Assembly (NCBI GenBank): GCA_023955335.1
Contig: JAGSGF010000025.1
Coordinates: forward strand, 1 to 43,361
From: Yoonia sp.
GTDB lineage: Bacteria > Pseudomonadota > Alphaproteobacteria > Rhodobacterales > Rhodobacteraceae
Length of the DNA stretch: 43,361 nucleotides
Direction of reading: 5' to 3'
Every line of letters starts with the position of its first letter. Position 1 is the stretch's first letter. The notes beneath the pieces are model-generated. The model was given only the letters and a program-made list of their open reading frames with translations. It made no database searches and was not told the DNA's origin. Made by a program: the position numbers and the translations under genes. Shown here piece after piece: positions 7,380 through 17,941 of this stretch.

Positions 7380-8578
7380 GCCACAATCCCCGGATTGGAG
7401 CCCATCTCTAGCCCGGGAAAAACCGACTGCTCAATTGCGCGGCGCGAAATCCCAAGCAGGTCGTGCATGACCCACGCAGGATAAGCCCGCACATCGCGGG
7501 TCGGCATCAGGTCGCGACGATTATACAAATTCGCCTCGGCCAGACCCGGCCAATCGCCCAAAACGCGGCCACCGTTTAGCGCCCCACCGCCATAGATCAT
7601 CGCGCCACCGGTGCCATGGTCAGTGCCCTTTGTGCCATTCTCGGCAGCCGTGCGCCCAAATTCAGTGAGGCATAGCACAGCCGTATTGTCCCAAACGGGT
7701 CCAAGACCAGCCCGCAATGTCAGAATCGTGTCGCTAAGTCGCCGCAACGCATTCTTGATCCCGCCTTTTTGATTCAGATGCGTATCCCAACCAGAAACGG
7801 AAAAACTGGCGATCCGCGTGTCGCCGCGCAAGCGGGCTGCCGCGAATTCGGCAAGCTGCACATGTTCCTTGTTGGTGTTAACCGCCGCCATCATCGGATC
7901 AGCCATCATCATATCGGCGCCCTCGGCATCAGACGCTGCCGTCATCGCAATCGACTGCGCAATTTCAATCGCCTGAGCCGACGCGTTTTTAAACATCGGA
8001 TCCGCTTCATGGACCAACGCCAAAAGGCGCTCTGCTTGCGGTGATAAGGTCAGCTCTGATTCGGGCGACCAGCGCGCGGCGGGCGCATCACCCGACATGA
8101 TTAATTGTTGATCGCGACCAATTGCAAATGCGGTCTCTGCTGTGATCCCCGGGATGGTTTGAAGCATGCGGTTCAACCAGCCATCATTTGACGACCCAAT
8201 GATACCGGGGCGACCCGCCTCTAAAATATCTTGGCCATCAAAATGGCTGCGTTTATCGCGGTAAGGCGTGGAAACGGCATGTGCGGCCCCCATTTGGCCT
8301 GCCTGCCAAAGCGGCATCAGCGGCGACAAAGCCGCGTTCATGCCGAAAAATCCGGTCAAATCTATCGTGCCTTGGCGCAAGGTCGGGCGCAGGCTCGCAT
8401 AATCGGGGTCACCCACGGGCCGAAATACGTCCAACCCGTCCATCGCGCCGCGTAAAATAATCACAACCAACCGCGTGTCCCAAGGTGCCTGCGCCAAGGC
8501 CACAGGCGTGACAAGCGGGCTGGCTGCGGCAGAGCAACCCAAAGCAGCCACGCGGGCTAAAAACTTGCGTCTGTCCAT
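7376..8578 (-). CDS. DUF1501 family exported protein
   Basis: 400 residues from the ATG at 8578, behind a strong SD (AAAGGAG, 7 bases). The N-terminus MDRRKFLARVAALGCSAAAS is a twin-arginine signal (RRKFL), so the folded protein should be exported by Tat. The body has the DUF1501 features LVVIILRGAMDGLDVF, HDFDGQ-like KRSHFDGQDILEAG, and TEFGRTAAENGTKGTDHGTGG, which recall the alkaline-phosphatase/sulfatase superfamily. Activity is unknown. It follows the DUF1800 gene by 4 bases, and the two families almost always travel together, so a joint periplasmic function is likely. Confidence 0.9.
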   Translation of the reverse strand: MDRRKFLARVAALGCSAAASPLVTPVALAQAPWDTRLVVIILRGAMDGLDVFRPVGDPDYASLRPTLRQGTIDLTGFFGMNAALSPLMPLWQAGQMGAAHAVSTPYRDKRSHFDGQDILEAGRPGIIGSSNDGWLNRMLQTIPGITAETAFAIGRDQQLIMSGDAPAARWSPESELTLSPQAERLLALVHEADPMFKNASAQAIEIAQSIAMTAASDAEGADMMMADPMMAAVNTNKEHVQLAEFAAARLRGDTRIASFSVSGWDTHLNQKGGIKNALRRLSDTILTLRAGLGPVWDNTAVLCLTEFGRTAAENGTKGTDHGTGGAMIYGGGALNGGRVLGDWPGLAEANLYNRRDLMPTRDVRAYPAWVMHDLLGISRRAIEQSVFPGLEMGSNPGIVA

Positions 8579-8582
8579 GGGC

Positions 8583-9950
8583 TTAACTCCTTTGAAACGC
8601 AGGAGAGGCCAGCACAACGCCAACCCCTTCGTCACGCACTTCGGCCGCGCTGGCCGCAAAAATCACATCTTGCCCAGCAAGTGATCCCAGCGCAGTTTGC
8701 ACAAAATCACGCGGGTCCGGCAAACGATCTTGCACCAAGATACGCGGCGCAGTCATCGCCCAACTTATCCGGCCAGCCATACCTTGAGGGCTGATCCAAT
8801 CCGTACTGTCTTCGGGCCAACCGTCAGGCCCGTTCGGGCGTTCCCAAGGTTGCCCCATCACCCGCAATGGCGAGACAAACAGCGCACGGGTATCGCGCCC
8901 GCTCGCCTGATCGACGCCATCACCAGTCACCCCAAGGGCACGCATGGCAGACGTGATAAACCGTTGTGGTGACTTGATTTTCTGCAAATCCGTGTGCCAA
9001 GCGGCTGGATGATCCAGCATGACGGCATAGACCGATGGAAGAAACCCATCGGTAGCAACAAAGGCGGCTGTCATTGCATCAACCAAACCAACATCTGGTG
9101 TATCGGCAACAAACGCAGCTGCGATTTTTCCGGAAATATGCCGCGCTGTTTGCGGATGCACTGCCAAATCATCAATCGCGTGCAAAATGTTATCAAGCCC
9201 ATCCGCAGCATCATAGGTTATCCCTAAAACCGTCTCGGCTCCGGGTTCCGCAGAACGTTCATCGTAAAAGAATCCGCGCTGCCCGTTGTACGTCAGACCT
9301 GTGAGCAGTTCAGCCAGTTCGCGCACATCGGCCTGCGCGTAGACGCCATTCACACCAAGCGTGTGCAGCTCCAACAACTCTCGGGCAAGGTTTTCGTTAA
9401 TCCCACGGTTCAGGCGTTTACCTAAGGAGCTTTTTGGCCCAACAGATTGAAACTGTTGAAGATAAATCAACATCATCGGATGCGTGATCACAGATCGCAA
9501 CATCGCACTAAAGTACCCATTCAGATGGGGCGTTACTGCGTCTTCGACATAGGGGGTCACCAAATGTCGCTGCGGTCCGCCACGGGACTTGACGGTAAAA
9601 TGATCTGCAAAAAATGCGCTTAGGCGTGGTTTAAATCCGACATTTGCCCCCACATGCCGCGCTAAGCTCGCCCGTAGTGCCTGATCGTACACACGGTTAG
9701 CCGCTTGACGCACGTCACGAAAGGCTTGCTCTGTCGGCTCAGCTTGATCTGTCCCGCGCGCCTTGTTGCGTGCCCTTGCGGCTTGCTGGAAACTCAAAAT
9801 CGTCGGTTCAACGTCGCTATATCCCGGGACGACAAACGCGAAGGCGTCGTCGATCTCTGCCAAGACAGCGTCGGCATTTGTAGGGAGGCCGATGATTGGG
9901 GACAGCCCACTGCCAAATCGCACGGCGGCTAATGTCGGGTCAAATCGCAT
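8583..9950 (-). CDS. DUF1800 family protein
   Basis: 455 residues with the DUF1800 core. The signature NENLARELLELHTLGVNGVYAQADVRELA lies about residues 180-208 (shown here only as landmarks NENLARE and LHTLGV), followed by ELLTGLTY. It is helical throughout. No obvious signal peptide is seen at the N-terminus MRFDPTLAAVRFGSG, so either export is coupled to the Tat-exported DUF1501 partner or it stays inside. Biochemical function is unknown for the family. It is the first gene of the DUF1800-DUF1501 unit and lies 89 bases downstream of aspS, from which a hairpin terminator separates it. Confidence 0.9.
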   Translation of the reverse strand: MRFDPTLAAVRFGSGLSPIIGLPTNADAVLAEIDDAFAFVVPGYSDVEPTILSFQQAARARNKARGTDQAEPTEQAFRDVRQAANRVYDQALRASLARHVGANVGFKPRLSAFFADHFTVKSRGGPQRHLVTPYVEDAVTPHLNGYFSAMLRSVITHPMMLIYLQQFQSVGPKSSLGKRLNRGINENLARELLELHTLGVNGVYAQADVRELAELLTGLTYNGQRGFFYDERSAEPGAETVLGITYDAADGLDNILHAIDDLAVHPQTARHISGKIAAAFVADTPDVGLVDAMTAAFVATDGFLPSVYAVMLDHPAAWHTDLQKIKSPQRFITSAMRALGVTGDGVDQASGRDTRALFVSPLRVMGQPWERPNGPDGWPEDSTDWISPQGMAGRISWAMTAPRILVQDRLPDPRDFVQTALGSLAGQDVIFAASAAEVRDEGVGVVLASPAFQRS

Positions 9951-10006
9951 GGCGGTTACTCATTTGGGTTCTCTTACCCGATGATACGCAATCACCTGCA
10001 AAATTA

Positions 10007-10028
10007 CGCGGGGAAACGCATCCCCGCG
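10007..10028 (-). terminator. Rho-independent terminator of aspS
   Basis: Arms CGCGGGGA and TCCCCGCG, 8 bases, around a 6-base loop. On the minus strand they are followed by TAATTTT. It lies 12 bases after the aspS stop and before the DUF1800 start. Confidence 0.7.
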
Positions 10029-10039
10029 CCATTTTTTGC

Positions 10040-11896
10040 CTATTTGCTGTCTTGCGGCAGCACACGCAGGTGCAATTCGCGCAGCTGTTCGTTCTGCGGC
10101 AGGTTTGGCGCACCCATCATCAGGTCTTCGGCGCGTTGGTTCATCGGGAACATGATGACATCGCGCAGGTTGTCCGCATCAGCGAGCAACATCACGATGC
10201 GGTCAACACCAGCTGCACACCCACCGTGGGGGGGGGCGCCGTATTGGAACGCGTTAACCATGCCGCCGAACCGTTTTTCAACTTCATCAGCGCCGTAACC
10301 TGCGATTTCGAACGCCTTGAACATGATCTCTGGACGGTGGTTCCGAATGGCGCCAGACACCAGTTCGTACCCGTTACAAGCAAGGTCGTACTGGTAACCA
10401 AGCACGTCTTCCGGATTACCTTCCAACGCGGCCATGCCGCCTTGTGGCATCGAAAACGGGTTGTGTTCAAAGTCGATTTTACCTGTCTCGGCGTCACGTT
10501 CGTAAATTGGGAAATCAACGATCCATGCGAATGCAAAACGGTTCAGGTCCGTCAGGCCAAGCTCTATGCCGATAACGTCGCGGGCTTTGCCAGCGACGCC
10601 TTCAAACGCCTTTGGCTTGCCGCCCAAGAAGAACGCCGCATCGCCGACCGTCAGGCCAAGCTGCAGACGGATCGCTTCTGTGCGCTCTGGGCCAATGTTC
10701 TTGGCCAATGGTCCAGCGGCTTCCATGCCGCCTTCGACTTCACCGGATTTCAACTTGGCTTGCGCTTCTTTGACAGTGATGCCCAGCTCTTGTGCAACTG
10801 CATCGGCCATCTTTTCACGCCAGAAGATGTAGCCCATGCCGGGCAGACCTTCTTTTTGTGCAAACACGTTCATACGGTCACAGAATTTGCGGCCGCCGCC
10901 TGTTGGGGCAGGAATGGCACGGACTTCGGTGCCTTCCTGCTCAAGCAACTTAGCGAAGATCGCAAAACCGGAGCCTGCGAAATGCTCGGACACAACCTGC
11001 ATTTTAATCGGGTTGCGCAGGTCGGGTTTGTCGGAGCCATACCACTGGGCCGCATCACGGTAGCTGATCTGCTCCCATGTTTGGTCAACTTTACGGCCTT
11101 TGCCGAATTCTTCAAAGATACCCGTGATCACAGGTTGGATCGTGTCAAACACGTCCTGCTGCTCAACAAACGACATTTCCAAATCAAGCTGGTAAAAATC
11201 GGTCGGGGACCGGTCCGCACGCGGGTCTTCGTCACGGAAACACGGGGCGATCTGGAAATACTTGTCATAGCCGGATACCATGATCAGCTGCTTAAACTGC
11301 TGTGGGGCCTGTGGCAGCGCGTAGAATTTGCCAGGATGCAAGCGGGACGGAATAAGGAAGTCACGTGCGCCTTCAGGCGATGATGACGTGATGATCGGCG
11401 TCTGAAATTCACGGAAACCTTTGTCCCACATCCGCTTGCGCATGGATGACACAACATCAGACCGCAGCTTCATGTTATCTTGCATCTTTTCGCGACGCAG
11501 ATCGAGATAACGGTACTTAAGGCGCGTTTCCTCTGGGTATTCTTGGTCGCCGAACACCTGCAATGGCAGTTCCGCCGCCGAGCCCAAGACTTCAATCTCG
11601 CGAATGAATACTTCGATTTCACCGGTTGGCAACTTGGCGTTCACCAACTCCGGGTTACGTGCCTTCACTTCGCCGTCGATGCGGATACACCATTCAGAGC
11701 GGACCTTTTCAACATCCGCAAATGCGGCACTGTCAGGGTCGCACAAAATCTGCGTGATACCATAGTGATCGCGCAAATCGATGAACAGGATGCCACCGTG
11801 GTCACGAACGCGGTTGACCCAGCCAGACAGACGCACGGTATCGCCTACATTGGCGGCAGTCAGTTCGGCACAGGAATGGGAGCGGTATGCGTGCAT
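10040..11896 (-). CDS. aspS: Aspartyl-tRNA synthetase
   Basis: 618 residues from the ATG at 11896 ([12 protein letters not shown]), the size expected of the bacterial AspRS with the GAD insertion. The N-terminal OB-fold anticodon-binding domain includes [20 protein letters not shown]. The class II catalytic core has motif 2 ([20 protein letters not shown], about 215-235) and motif 3 ([19 protein letters not shown]). It charges tRNA(Asp) with aspartate. In many alphaproteobacteria it is non-discriminating and also charges tRNA(Asn) for GatCAB, which cannot be decided here. The open frame continues to 12052, but the start at 11896 has a GAGG SD and matches family N-termini. It is divergent from carB, 211 bases apart. 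Confidence 0.97.
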   Translation of the reverse strand: MHAYRSHSCAELTAANVGDTVRLSGWVNRVRDHGGILFIDLRDHYGITQILCDPDSAAFADVEKVRSEWCIRIDGEVKARNPELVNAKLPTGEIEVFIREIEVLGSAAELPLQVFGDQEYPEETRLKYRYLDLRREKMQDNMKLRSDVVSSMRKRMWDKGFREFQTPIITSSSPEGARDFLIPSRLHPGKFYALPQAPQQFKQLIMVSGYDKYFQIAPCFRDEDPRADRSPTDFYQLDLEMSFVEQQDVFDTIQPVITGIFEEFGKGRKVDQTWEQISYRDAAQWYGSDKPDLRNPIKMQVVSEHFAGSGFAIFAKLLEQEGTEVRAIPAPTGGGRKFCDRMNVFAQKEGLPGMGYIFWREKMADAVAQELGITVKEAQAKLKSGEVEGGMEAAGPLAKNIGPERTEAIRLQLGLTVGDAAFFLGGKPKAFEGVAGKARDVIGIELGLTDLNRFAFAWIVDFPIYERDAETGKIDFEHNPFSMPQGGMAALEGNPEDVLGYQYDLACNGYELVSGAIRNHRPEIMFKAFEIAGYGADEVEKRFGGMVNAFQYGAPPHGGCAAGVDRIVMLLADADNLRDVIMFPMNQRAEDLMMGAPNLPQNEQLRELHLRVLPQDSK

Positions 11897-12107
11897 TTTA
11901 AGGTCCTCAAAGGGTAAAACGGTCGCCCCGATACACCTTGTCACGCGCATGAAGTCAAGCAAACAGACGCCGATCTTTCGTTCAAGGCAAAATATGCCAG
12001 CTCGACATGTCGATTTTCGTGAAGAATTGACCGTGGCGGCTTGCACCCGCACGTGCCATCCCTATAACGCAGGACAATTTGCACATAACCGGTTAGGGGG
12101 CACTGCC

Positions 12108-15100
12108 ATGCCAAAACGCGATGATATCAAATCGATCATGATTATCGGTGCGGGCCCCATTATCATTGGGCAAGCCTGTGAGTTTGACTATTCGGGCGCT
12201 CAAGCCTGCAAGGCCCTGCGCGAAGAAGGGTACCGGATTATCCTCGTCAATTCCAACCCTGCGACGATCATGACCGATCCCGGGCTGGCTGATGCGACCT
12301 ACATCGAACCCATCACCCCCGAAGTCGTCGCCAAGATCATCGAAAAAGAGCGCCCTGACGCGCTTTTGCCAACAATGGGTGGCCAGACTGGTTTGAACAC
12401 GTCCCTCGCGCTTGCCGACATGGGCGTTTTGGACAAATTCAACGTCGAATTGATCGGGGCGAAACGCGAAGCCATTGAGATGGCCGAAGACCGTAAACTG
12501 TTCCGCGACGCCATGGACCGCCTTGGTATCGAAAACCCCAAAGCGACGATCATCACTGCGCCGAAAATGGACAACGGCAAGTTCGACTATAAGGCGGGCG
12601 TCCAGATGGCTATTGACGCTATCGAATATGTTGGCCTGCCTGCAATCATCCGCCCTGCGTTTACGCTTGGCGGTACGGGCGGCGGCGTGGCGTATAACCG
12701 CGAAGAATACGAATTCTACTGCCGCACTGGCATGGAAGCCTCTCCGATGGCGCAAATCCTTGTGGACGAATCGCTGCTGGGTTGGAAAGAATTCGAGATG
12801 GAAGTCGTGCGCGACAAGGCCGACAACGCCATCATCGTCTGCGCTATTGAAAACGTCGACCCAATGGGCGTGCATACCGGCGACAGCATCACAGTTGCCC
12901 CTGCCCTGACGCTGACGGACAAAGAATACCAGATTATGCGCACCCAATCGATCAACGTGCTGCGCGAAATCGGCGTCGAAACCGGCGGGTCCAACGTACA
13001 ATGGGCGATCAACCCGGAAGACGGCCGCATGGTTGTCATTGAAATGAACCCGCGCGTATCGCGGTCATCCGCATTGGCATCTAAGGCCACAGGTTTTCCG
13101 ATTGCGAAAATCGCGGCGAAACTGGCTGTTGGTTACACACTGGACGAATTGGACAACGACATCACAGGCGTCACGCCTGCATCGTTCGAGCCGACGATCG
13201 ACTATGTCGTCACCAAAATCCCGCGGTTTGCATTCGAAAAATTCGCAGGCTCGGAACCGCATCTGACCACAGCCATGAAGTCCGTGGGCGAAGTGATGGC
13301 GATTGGCCGGACATTCCACGAATCCATGCAAAAGGCGCTCGCGTCGATGGAAACAGGCCTGACCGGATTCGATGAAATCGACATTCCGGGTGCACCTGCG
13401 ATCCCTGCGATCACCAAAGAGTTGGCCAAGCAGACACCGGACCGTATCCGCGTCATTGCCCAAGCCATGCGCTTTGGCCTGTCGGATGAAGACATCTTTG
13501 CTGTCACCAAATTTGACCCTTGGTTCCTCGCCCGTATCCGCGAGATCATGGACGCCGAAGCCATCGTTGCCAAAGACGGTCTGCCCGTTACCGAACACGG
13601 TCTGCGCAAGCTCAAGATGATGGGCTTCACCGATGCCCGTTTGGCCAAACTGACTGGCCGCGATGAAGACAACGTACGCCGCGCCCGCCAAAATCTTGGC
13701 GTCGTCGCATGTTTCAAACGGATCGACACATGCGCCGCCGAATTCGAGGCGCAGACCCCTTATATGTATTCCACCTATGAAGCCCCTGTCATGGGCGACG
13801 TGGAATGCGAAGCCCGTCCATCTGACCGCAAAAAAGTGGTCATCTTGGGTGGGGGTCCAAACCGGATTGGCCAAGGGATCGAGTTTGATTACTGCTGCTG
13901 TCATGCGTGTTATGCCCTGACTGAACAGGGGTATGAGACGATCATGATCAACTGTAATCCCGAAACAGTGTCCACGGATTACGACACATCTGACCGCTTG
14001 TATTTTGAGCCGCTGACCTACGAACACGTCATGGAAATTTTGCGCGTCGAGCTGGAAAATGGCACGCTTCACGGTGTGATCGTGCAGTTTGGTGGACAAA
14101 CCCCGCTCAAGCTTGCGAATGCGCTGGAACAGGCTGGCATTCCGATTTTGGGCACCACACCAGACGCGATTGATCTGGCCGAAGACCGCGAACGGTTCCA
14201 AGACCTCGTAAACCGTCTTGGCCTGAAACAGCCCGTCAACGGCATCGCATCCACCAACCAACAGGCATTCGCAATCGCCGAAGACATCGGCTTTCCGCTT
14301 GTGATCCGTCCGTCCTATGTTTTGGGTGGCCGCGCGATGGAAATCGTCCGCGATCAGGCCCAGCTGGAACGCTACATCGCCGAAGCAGTAGTTGTGTCCG
14401 GCGACAGCCCTGTTTTGCTCGACAGCTACCTGTCTGGCGCGGTTGAGGTTGACGTCGATTGCCTGTGCGACGGGACGCACACCCATGTCGCAGGCATCAT
14501 GCAACACATTGAGGAAGCAGGCGTGCATTCGGGCGATAGCGCCTGTTCCTTGCCGCCATATTCACTGTCCGACGCGATGATCGCAGAAATCCGCAAGCAG
14601 ACCAAAGAGCTTGCTTTGGCGTTGAAAGTCGTCGGCCTGATGAACATCCAGTTCGCGGTCAAAGACGAAGAAGTTTACCTGATCGAGGTGAACCCGCGCG
14701 CGTCCCGCACCGTGCCATTCGTGGCCAAAGCCACTGATTCAGCTATCGCATCCATCGCTGCGCGCCTGATGGCTGGCGAGCCCCTGTCGCACTTCCCGCT
14801 GCGCCCACCATATGCCGCAGCCAAGGACCCGATGGACGTCATGCCGCTTGGCGATCCGTTCACATTGGCCGACCCAAACACTCCTTGGTTCAGCGTGAAA
14901 GAAGCCGTTTTGCCATTCAACCGCTTTCCAGGCGTCGATACGATCCTTGGGCCAGAAATGCGCTCCACTGGTGAAGTCATGGGCTGGGCACGCTCATTCC
15001 CGCGCGCATTCTACAAGGCGCAGCTTGGCGCAGGCACTGTGTTGCCCACCGAAGGTCTCGTGTTCATGTCGATCCGCGACACGGATAAAACGCCCGCAAT

Positions 15101-15440
15101 GCTGGAGGCTGCACAGTCCCTGACTGATCTTGGCTTTCGCCTTATTGCAACCAAAGGAACGGCCAAGTTCCTGACGGATGCAGGCATGACCGTTGAAAAC
15201 GTGAACAAAGGCTATGAGGGTGGGCTGACAATCGTCGACCGCCTGAAAGACGGGCACATCGCACTGGTGTTCAACACCACCGAAGGGTCCGCAGCCGTCG
15301 AGGATTCACGTTCCATGCGGGTCGTGACCCTGAACGACAAGATCCCGTATTACACCACCGCCGCCGCGGCCCAAGCCGCCGTTATGGCCATGGTCGACCG
15401 TGTGGACAGCGACATCAAGGTGCGTGCGCTGCAAGGCTGA
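12108..15440 (+). CDS. carB: Carbamoyl-phosphate synthase large subunit
   Basis: 1110 residues starting [17 protein letters not shown] behind SD AGGGGG. With CarA it makes carbamoyl phosphate from bicarbonate, glutamine-derived ammonia and two ATP, for arginine and pyrimidine synthesis. Two homologous ATP-grasp halves are visible. The first has [13 protein letters not shown] and [18 protein letters not shown]. The second opens at [20 protein letters not shown] and has [31 protein letters not shown] and [20 protein letters not shown]-terminal MGS-like allosteric domain fills about the last 150 residues. carA is not in the window, so the subunits are encoded separately. A longer frame to 11781 lies antisense within aspS and is not the gene. 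Confidence 0.97.
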   Translation: MPKRDDIKSIMIIGAGPIIIGQACEFDYSGAQACKALREEGYRIILVNSNPATIMTDPGLADATYIEPITPEVVAKIIEKERPDALLPTMGGQTGLNTSLALADMGVLDKFNVELIGAKREAIEMAEDRKLFRDAMDRLGIENPKATIITAPKMDNGKFDYKAGVQMAIDAIEYVGLPAIIRPAFTLGGTGGGVAYNREEYEFYCRTGMEASPMAQILVDESLLGWKEFEMEVVRDKADNAIIVCAIENVDPMGVHTGDSITVAPALTLTDKEYQIMRTQSINVLREIGVETGGSNVQWAINPEDGRMVVIEMNPRVSRSSALASKATGFPIAKIAAKLAVGYTLDELDNDITGVTPASFEPTIDYVVTKIPRFAFEKFAGSEPHLTTAMKSVGEVMAIGRTFHESMQKALASMETGLTGFDEIDIPGAPAIPAITKELAKQTPDRIRVIAQAMRFGLSDEDIFAVTKFDPWFLARIREIMDAEAIVAKDGLPVTEHGLRKLKMMGFTDARLAKLTGRDEDNVRRARQNLGVVACFKRIDTCAAEFEAQTPYMYSTYEAPVMGDVECEARPSDRKKVVILGGGPNRIGQGIEFDYCCCHACYALTEQGYETIMINCNPETVSTDYDTSDRLYFEPLTYEHVMEILRVELENGTLHGVIVQFGGQTPLKLANALEQAGIPILGTTPDAIDLAEDRERFQDLVNRLGLKQPVNGIASTNQQAFAIAEDIGFPLVIRPSYVLGGRAMEIVRDQAQLERYIAEAVVVSGDSPVLLDSYLSGAVEVDVDCLCDGTHTHVAGIMQHIEEAGVHSGDSACSLPPYSLSDAMIAEIRKQTKELALALKVVGLMNIQFAVKDEEVYLIEVNPRASRTVPFVAKATDSAIASIAARLMAGEPLSHFPLRPPYAAAKDPMDVMPLGDPFTLADPNTPWFSVKEAVLPFNRFPGVDTILGPEMRSTGEVMGWARSFPRAFYKAQLGAGTVLPTEGLVFMSIRDTDKTPAMLEAAQSLTDLGFRLIATKGTAKFLTDAGMTVENVNKGYEGGLTIVDRLKDGHIALVFNTTEGSAAVEDSRSMRVVTLNDKIPYYTTAAAAQAAVMAMVDRVDSDIKVRALQG

Positions 15441-15463
15441 CTTGGCATTTCGCCGATAAGTTG

Positions 15464-15499
15464 TGTTATGGTCCTCATTGTATAGTGATGACCATAACA
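15464..15499. repeat. Perfect 10-base inverted repeat between carB and the ketosynthase gene
   Basis: TGTTATGGTC and GACCATAACA face each other across 16 bases, 24 bases after the carB stop. There is no T-run after it, so it is not a standard terminator. It lies about 100 bases ahead of the next start, where a regulator-binding site or a carB 3' stem could sit. Confidence 0.5.
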
Positions 15500-15602
15500 T
15501 GGCACCCATCCGCGTTTTACCCTGACCAAGTAACGCCCCGTCATGATGGACACAGCCCAAAGGGTGACCCTAGGATAGCGCAGCGAATTCAAGGGGATCA
15601 CC

Positions 15603-16721
15603 ATGTTTACTGCAGCAATCACAGGGACCGGCGTTTTCACCCCGCAGGCGGTAATCACCAACGCCGAATTGGTCGTGGCATTCAACGCGCATGCCGATTT
15701 GTTCAACGCCGAAAACGCGGACGCGATTGCCGCAGGCACTATAGACGCCAAGCCCCAATCATCGGCTGATTTCATCTTTGCGGCCAGCGGGATTGAGCAA
15801 CGTTATGTGCTTGACCGCGACGGCGTGCTGGACCCTGCGCGCATGTACCCGAGCCTGCCCGCCCGCCCTGATGATGTCCCCGGTTACATGGCCGAGATAG
15901 GGTTGGATGCAGCGCAAAAAGCACTGGTCGAGGCTGGATTGATTGGCGCTGACATTGATCTGGTGATCTGTGCAGCCTCCAATATGGAACGCGCCTATCC
16001 TGCGATCGGCGTTGAAATTCAACAGCTTTTGGGTGCTGGCGGCTTTGCGTTTGATATGAACGTTGCCTGTTCTTCGGCAACATTTGGCATCCAAACAGCG
16101 GTGGATATGATCCGTGCCGGATCAATTCGGCGGGCCATTGTGATCAATCCAGAAATTTGCTCGGCACACCTCGAATGGCGGGATCGCGATTGTCACTTTA
16201 TCTTTGGGGACGTCGCCACGGCAACCGTTCTGGAACGAGATGAAGGCCTCGACAAGCCGCATTTCAAAGTCAAATCCACCCGTTGCGCGACCCAGTTTTC
16301 GAACAACATTCGCAATAACAACGGCTATCTGCGCCGGACCCACGACCAGATGGAAGACCGGCGCGACATGCAGTTCATGCAAAATGGACGGAGCGTTTTC
16401 AAAGAAGTTCTCCCGATGGTCAGTAAACATATCGCCACTCACATGGCTGACGAGGGTGTACATGCCAATGATCTGAAACGGCTTTGGCTGCACCAAGCAA
16501 ACAAGACGATGAACGACTACATCGGGAAAAAGGTGCTGGGCCGCGTGCCGATGGACGGCGAACAGCCCAACATTTTGCAAGACTATGCAAACACATCCAG
16601 CGCTGGCAGCATCATCGCGTTTTCACAGAATTCGTCTGATTTGTCCGTAGGTGACACAGGGCTTATCTGCTCGTTTGGCGCAGGGTATTCGGTGGGCTCT
16701 GTGATCATTGAGCGGGCGTAG
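15603..16721 (+). CDS. Beta-ketoacyl-ACP synthase III family, StlD/DarB-like ketosynthase
   Basis: 372 residues of the thiolase fold. The catalytic Cys is in DMNVACSSATFGIQ (about residue 155), the His in LWLHQANKTMND (about 298) and the Asn in YANTSSAGSIIAF, giving the Cys-His-Asn triad of KAS III. Length and landmarks such as TGTGVFTP at the start, ASNMERAYPAIGVEIQ, FSNNIRNNNGYL and CSFGAGYSVGSV near the end match the StlD/DarB branch rather than housekeeping FabH. StlD and DarB join fatty-acyl and keto-acyl units into dialkylresorcinol or cyclohexanedione scaffolds, but many proteobacterial homologues are simply unassigned. No aromatase or acyl carrier genes are adjacent. SD AAGGGGA precedes the ATG. 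Its stop codon lies inside palindromic element A. Confidence 0.87.
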   Translation: MFTAAITGTGVFTPQAVITNAELVVAFNAHADLFNAENADAIAAGTIDAKPQSSADFIFAASGIEQRYVLDRDGVLDPARMYPSLPARPDDVPGYMAEIGLDAAQKALVEAGLIGADIDLVICAASNMERAYPAIGVEIQQLLGAGGFAFDMNVACSSATFGIQTAVDMIRAGSIRRAIVINPEICSAHLEWRDRDCHFIFGDVATATVLERDEGLDKPHFKVKSTRCATQFSNNIRNNNGYLRRTHDQMEDRRDMQFMQNGRSVFKEVLPMVSKHIATHMADEGVHANDLKRLWLHQANKTMNDYIGKKVLGRVPMDGEQPNILQDYANTSSAGSIIAFSQNSSDLSVGDTGLICSFGAGYSVGSVIIERA

Positions 16722-16743
16722 GATGCGTTTTAACGCATCATCC
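16716..16743 (+). repeat. Palindromic element, copy A
   Basis: Reads GCGTAG, then GATGCGTT, loop TT, AACGCATC, then ATCC. It has the same framework as copies B (36907-36935) and C (37429-37456), but the fourth stem pair is C-G instead of G-C, a compensated change. It provides the TAG stop of the ketosynthase gene (16719-16721) and the TGA stop of arsH on the other strand (16738-16740). Confidence 0.8.
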
Positions 16744-17451
16744 GTCGGGTTTATTGACACGGGCATGCACAGCCTCAAGGCTTTCTACACGTTCTGAATA
16801 CCGGTCGGTTAACTGGGGCCGCCCACGGGTCATAACCGTAAAGCGCGCCAATTCTTCCATCACATCTACGATGCGATTGTATAACGGACCTGCAGTCATG
16901 CGCCCTTTGTCGAACTCGGCCCATGCCTTTGGCACAGACGACTGGTTCGGGATCGTGACCATCCGCATCCACCGGCCCAAAATACGCATCTGATTGACCG
17001 TGTTAAATGACTGCGACCCACCAGAAACCTGCATCAACGCCAGCGTTTTGCCTTGGGTTGGGCGAACCCCACCGATTGGCGACAGCGGAATCCAGTCAAC
17101 TTGGGTCTTCATGATGCCCGTCATCGCGCCGTGGCGTTCGGGGCTAGACCACACCATGCCTTCGGACCACATCACCATCTCGCGCAATTCAGCCACCTTG
17201 TCGTGGGTCTCGTCCGCATCATCCGGCAACGGCAGGCCAGACGGATCAAACATCCGCGTCTCGCAGCCCAACGCCCGCAAAACACGGGCCCCTTCCATCG
17301 CGGCAAGGCGGGAATAGCTGACATCGCGCAATGATCCGTAAAGCAGCAAAATGCGGGGTGGATGCCCGTCATCATCGGGACCACGCAAGCTGTCCCAATC
17401 AAGCGGTAGCAGCGCATCGGGCGCCAGATTTGGCAGGTCAGACAGGTCCAT
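16738..17451 (-). CDS. arsH: ArsH-type NADPH-dependent FMN reductase
   Basis: 237 residues of the flavodoxin-like FMN reductase fold. The FMN phosphate loop is [20 protein letters not shown] (about 38-57). [19 protein letters not shown] and [19 protein letters not shown] are diagnostic of ArsH. Known ArsH proteins oxidise trivalent methyl- and aromatic arsenicals or reduce quinones and azo dyes with NADPH. No arsR, arsB/acr3 or arsC lies nearby. Instead the gene follows an HTH-like protein by 8 bases, so the pair is probably cotranscribed. The C-terminus ends inside palindromic element A. Confidence 0.92.
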   Translation of the reverse strand: MDLSDLPNLAPDALLPLDWDSLRGPDDDGHPPRILLLYGSLRDVSYSRLAAMEGARVLRALGCETRMFDPSGLPLPDDADETHDKVAELREMVMWSEGMVWSSPERHGAMTGIMKTQVDWIPLSPIGGVRPTQGKTLALMQVSGGSQSFNTVNQMRILGRWMRMVTIPNQSSVPKAWAEFDKGRMTAGPLYNRIVDVMEELARFTVMTRGRPQLTDRYSERVESLEAVHARVNKPDG

Positions 17452-17459
17452 CGTTAGAC

Positions 17460-17909
17460 CTATTTACCTTCTTCCAAATGCAACTTCATATCCAACAACA
17501 CCTTTTGTATTACTGTTGTTTCGCGCAGCAAACGCTTGGCTTCATTCAATGAGATAACGCCGTCTTCGATAGACAAGTTGTATTCACCCATCAACATCGC
17601 GAACCGCTGGCTCAGCTTGATCACATCCGAATTAATTCCGCCTTCAGAGTTTTCACGCGCTTCATCATACGACAACGTAATGCCGCGCATTTCTGCCAAA
17701 GCAGACGTGACGTGCGGGTAGGATGATGCGGCCTCAAGCGCAGCGACGGCGTCCACAGGCATGAATCGGTCAGAATGCTCGGCAGAATCAGAATAATAGC
17801 GGCCCAGCGTCGCCTTAGACTTGCCAGTTAATTCACACGCAGCCTCGATACCCACGTCTTTCACAAGCGCTTCTGTGTGCTTTTTCAAATAACTACCGTA
17901 TCCGGCCAT
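17460..17909 (-). CDS. Putative helix-turn-helix DNA-binding protein upstream of arsH
   Basis: 149 residues from the ATG at 17909, behind SD AAAGGGGA. The N-terminal half contains [20 protein letters not shown] (about 20-39), followed by [15 protein letters not shown]. This resembles the HTH of phage CII-like or Xre-like regulators: ala-ala-x3-gly-lys-ser followed by a recognition helix. The C-terminal half is a predicted amphipathic helical stretch ([22 protein letters not shown]), perhaps for oligomerisation. I do not recognise a named family with certainty. It lies immediately upstream of arsH and could regulate that operon; an inverted repeat lies just ahead of its start. Confidence 0.72.
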   Translation of the reverse strand: MAGYGSYLKKHTEALVKDVGIEAACELTGKSKATLGRYYSDSAEHSDRFMPVDAVAALEAASSYPHVTSALAEMRGITLSYDEARENSEGGINSDVIKLSQRFAMLMGEYNLSIEDGVISLNEAKRLLRETTVIQKVLLDMKLHLEEGK

Positions 17910-17941
17910 TCTGATCCCCTTTCGGTGCCCCATCATAATTT

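Noticed and set aside
9896-11383. 495-residue plus-strand open frame opposite aspS
   Set aside because: It mirrors the conserved aspS codons and is a GC-frame shadow; its residues resemble no family.
11781-12107. N-terminal extension of the carB reading frame by about 109 residues
   Set aside because: It lies antisense within aspS and its leader, and the internal ATG at 12108 has an SD and gives the normal CarB N-terminus.
13065-14528. 487-residue minus-strand frame opposite carB
   Set aside because: Shadow of the carB coding frame, with no recognisable domain.
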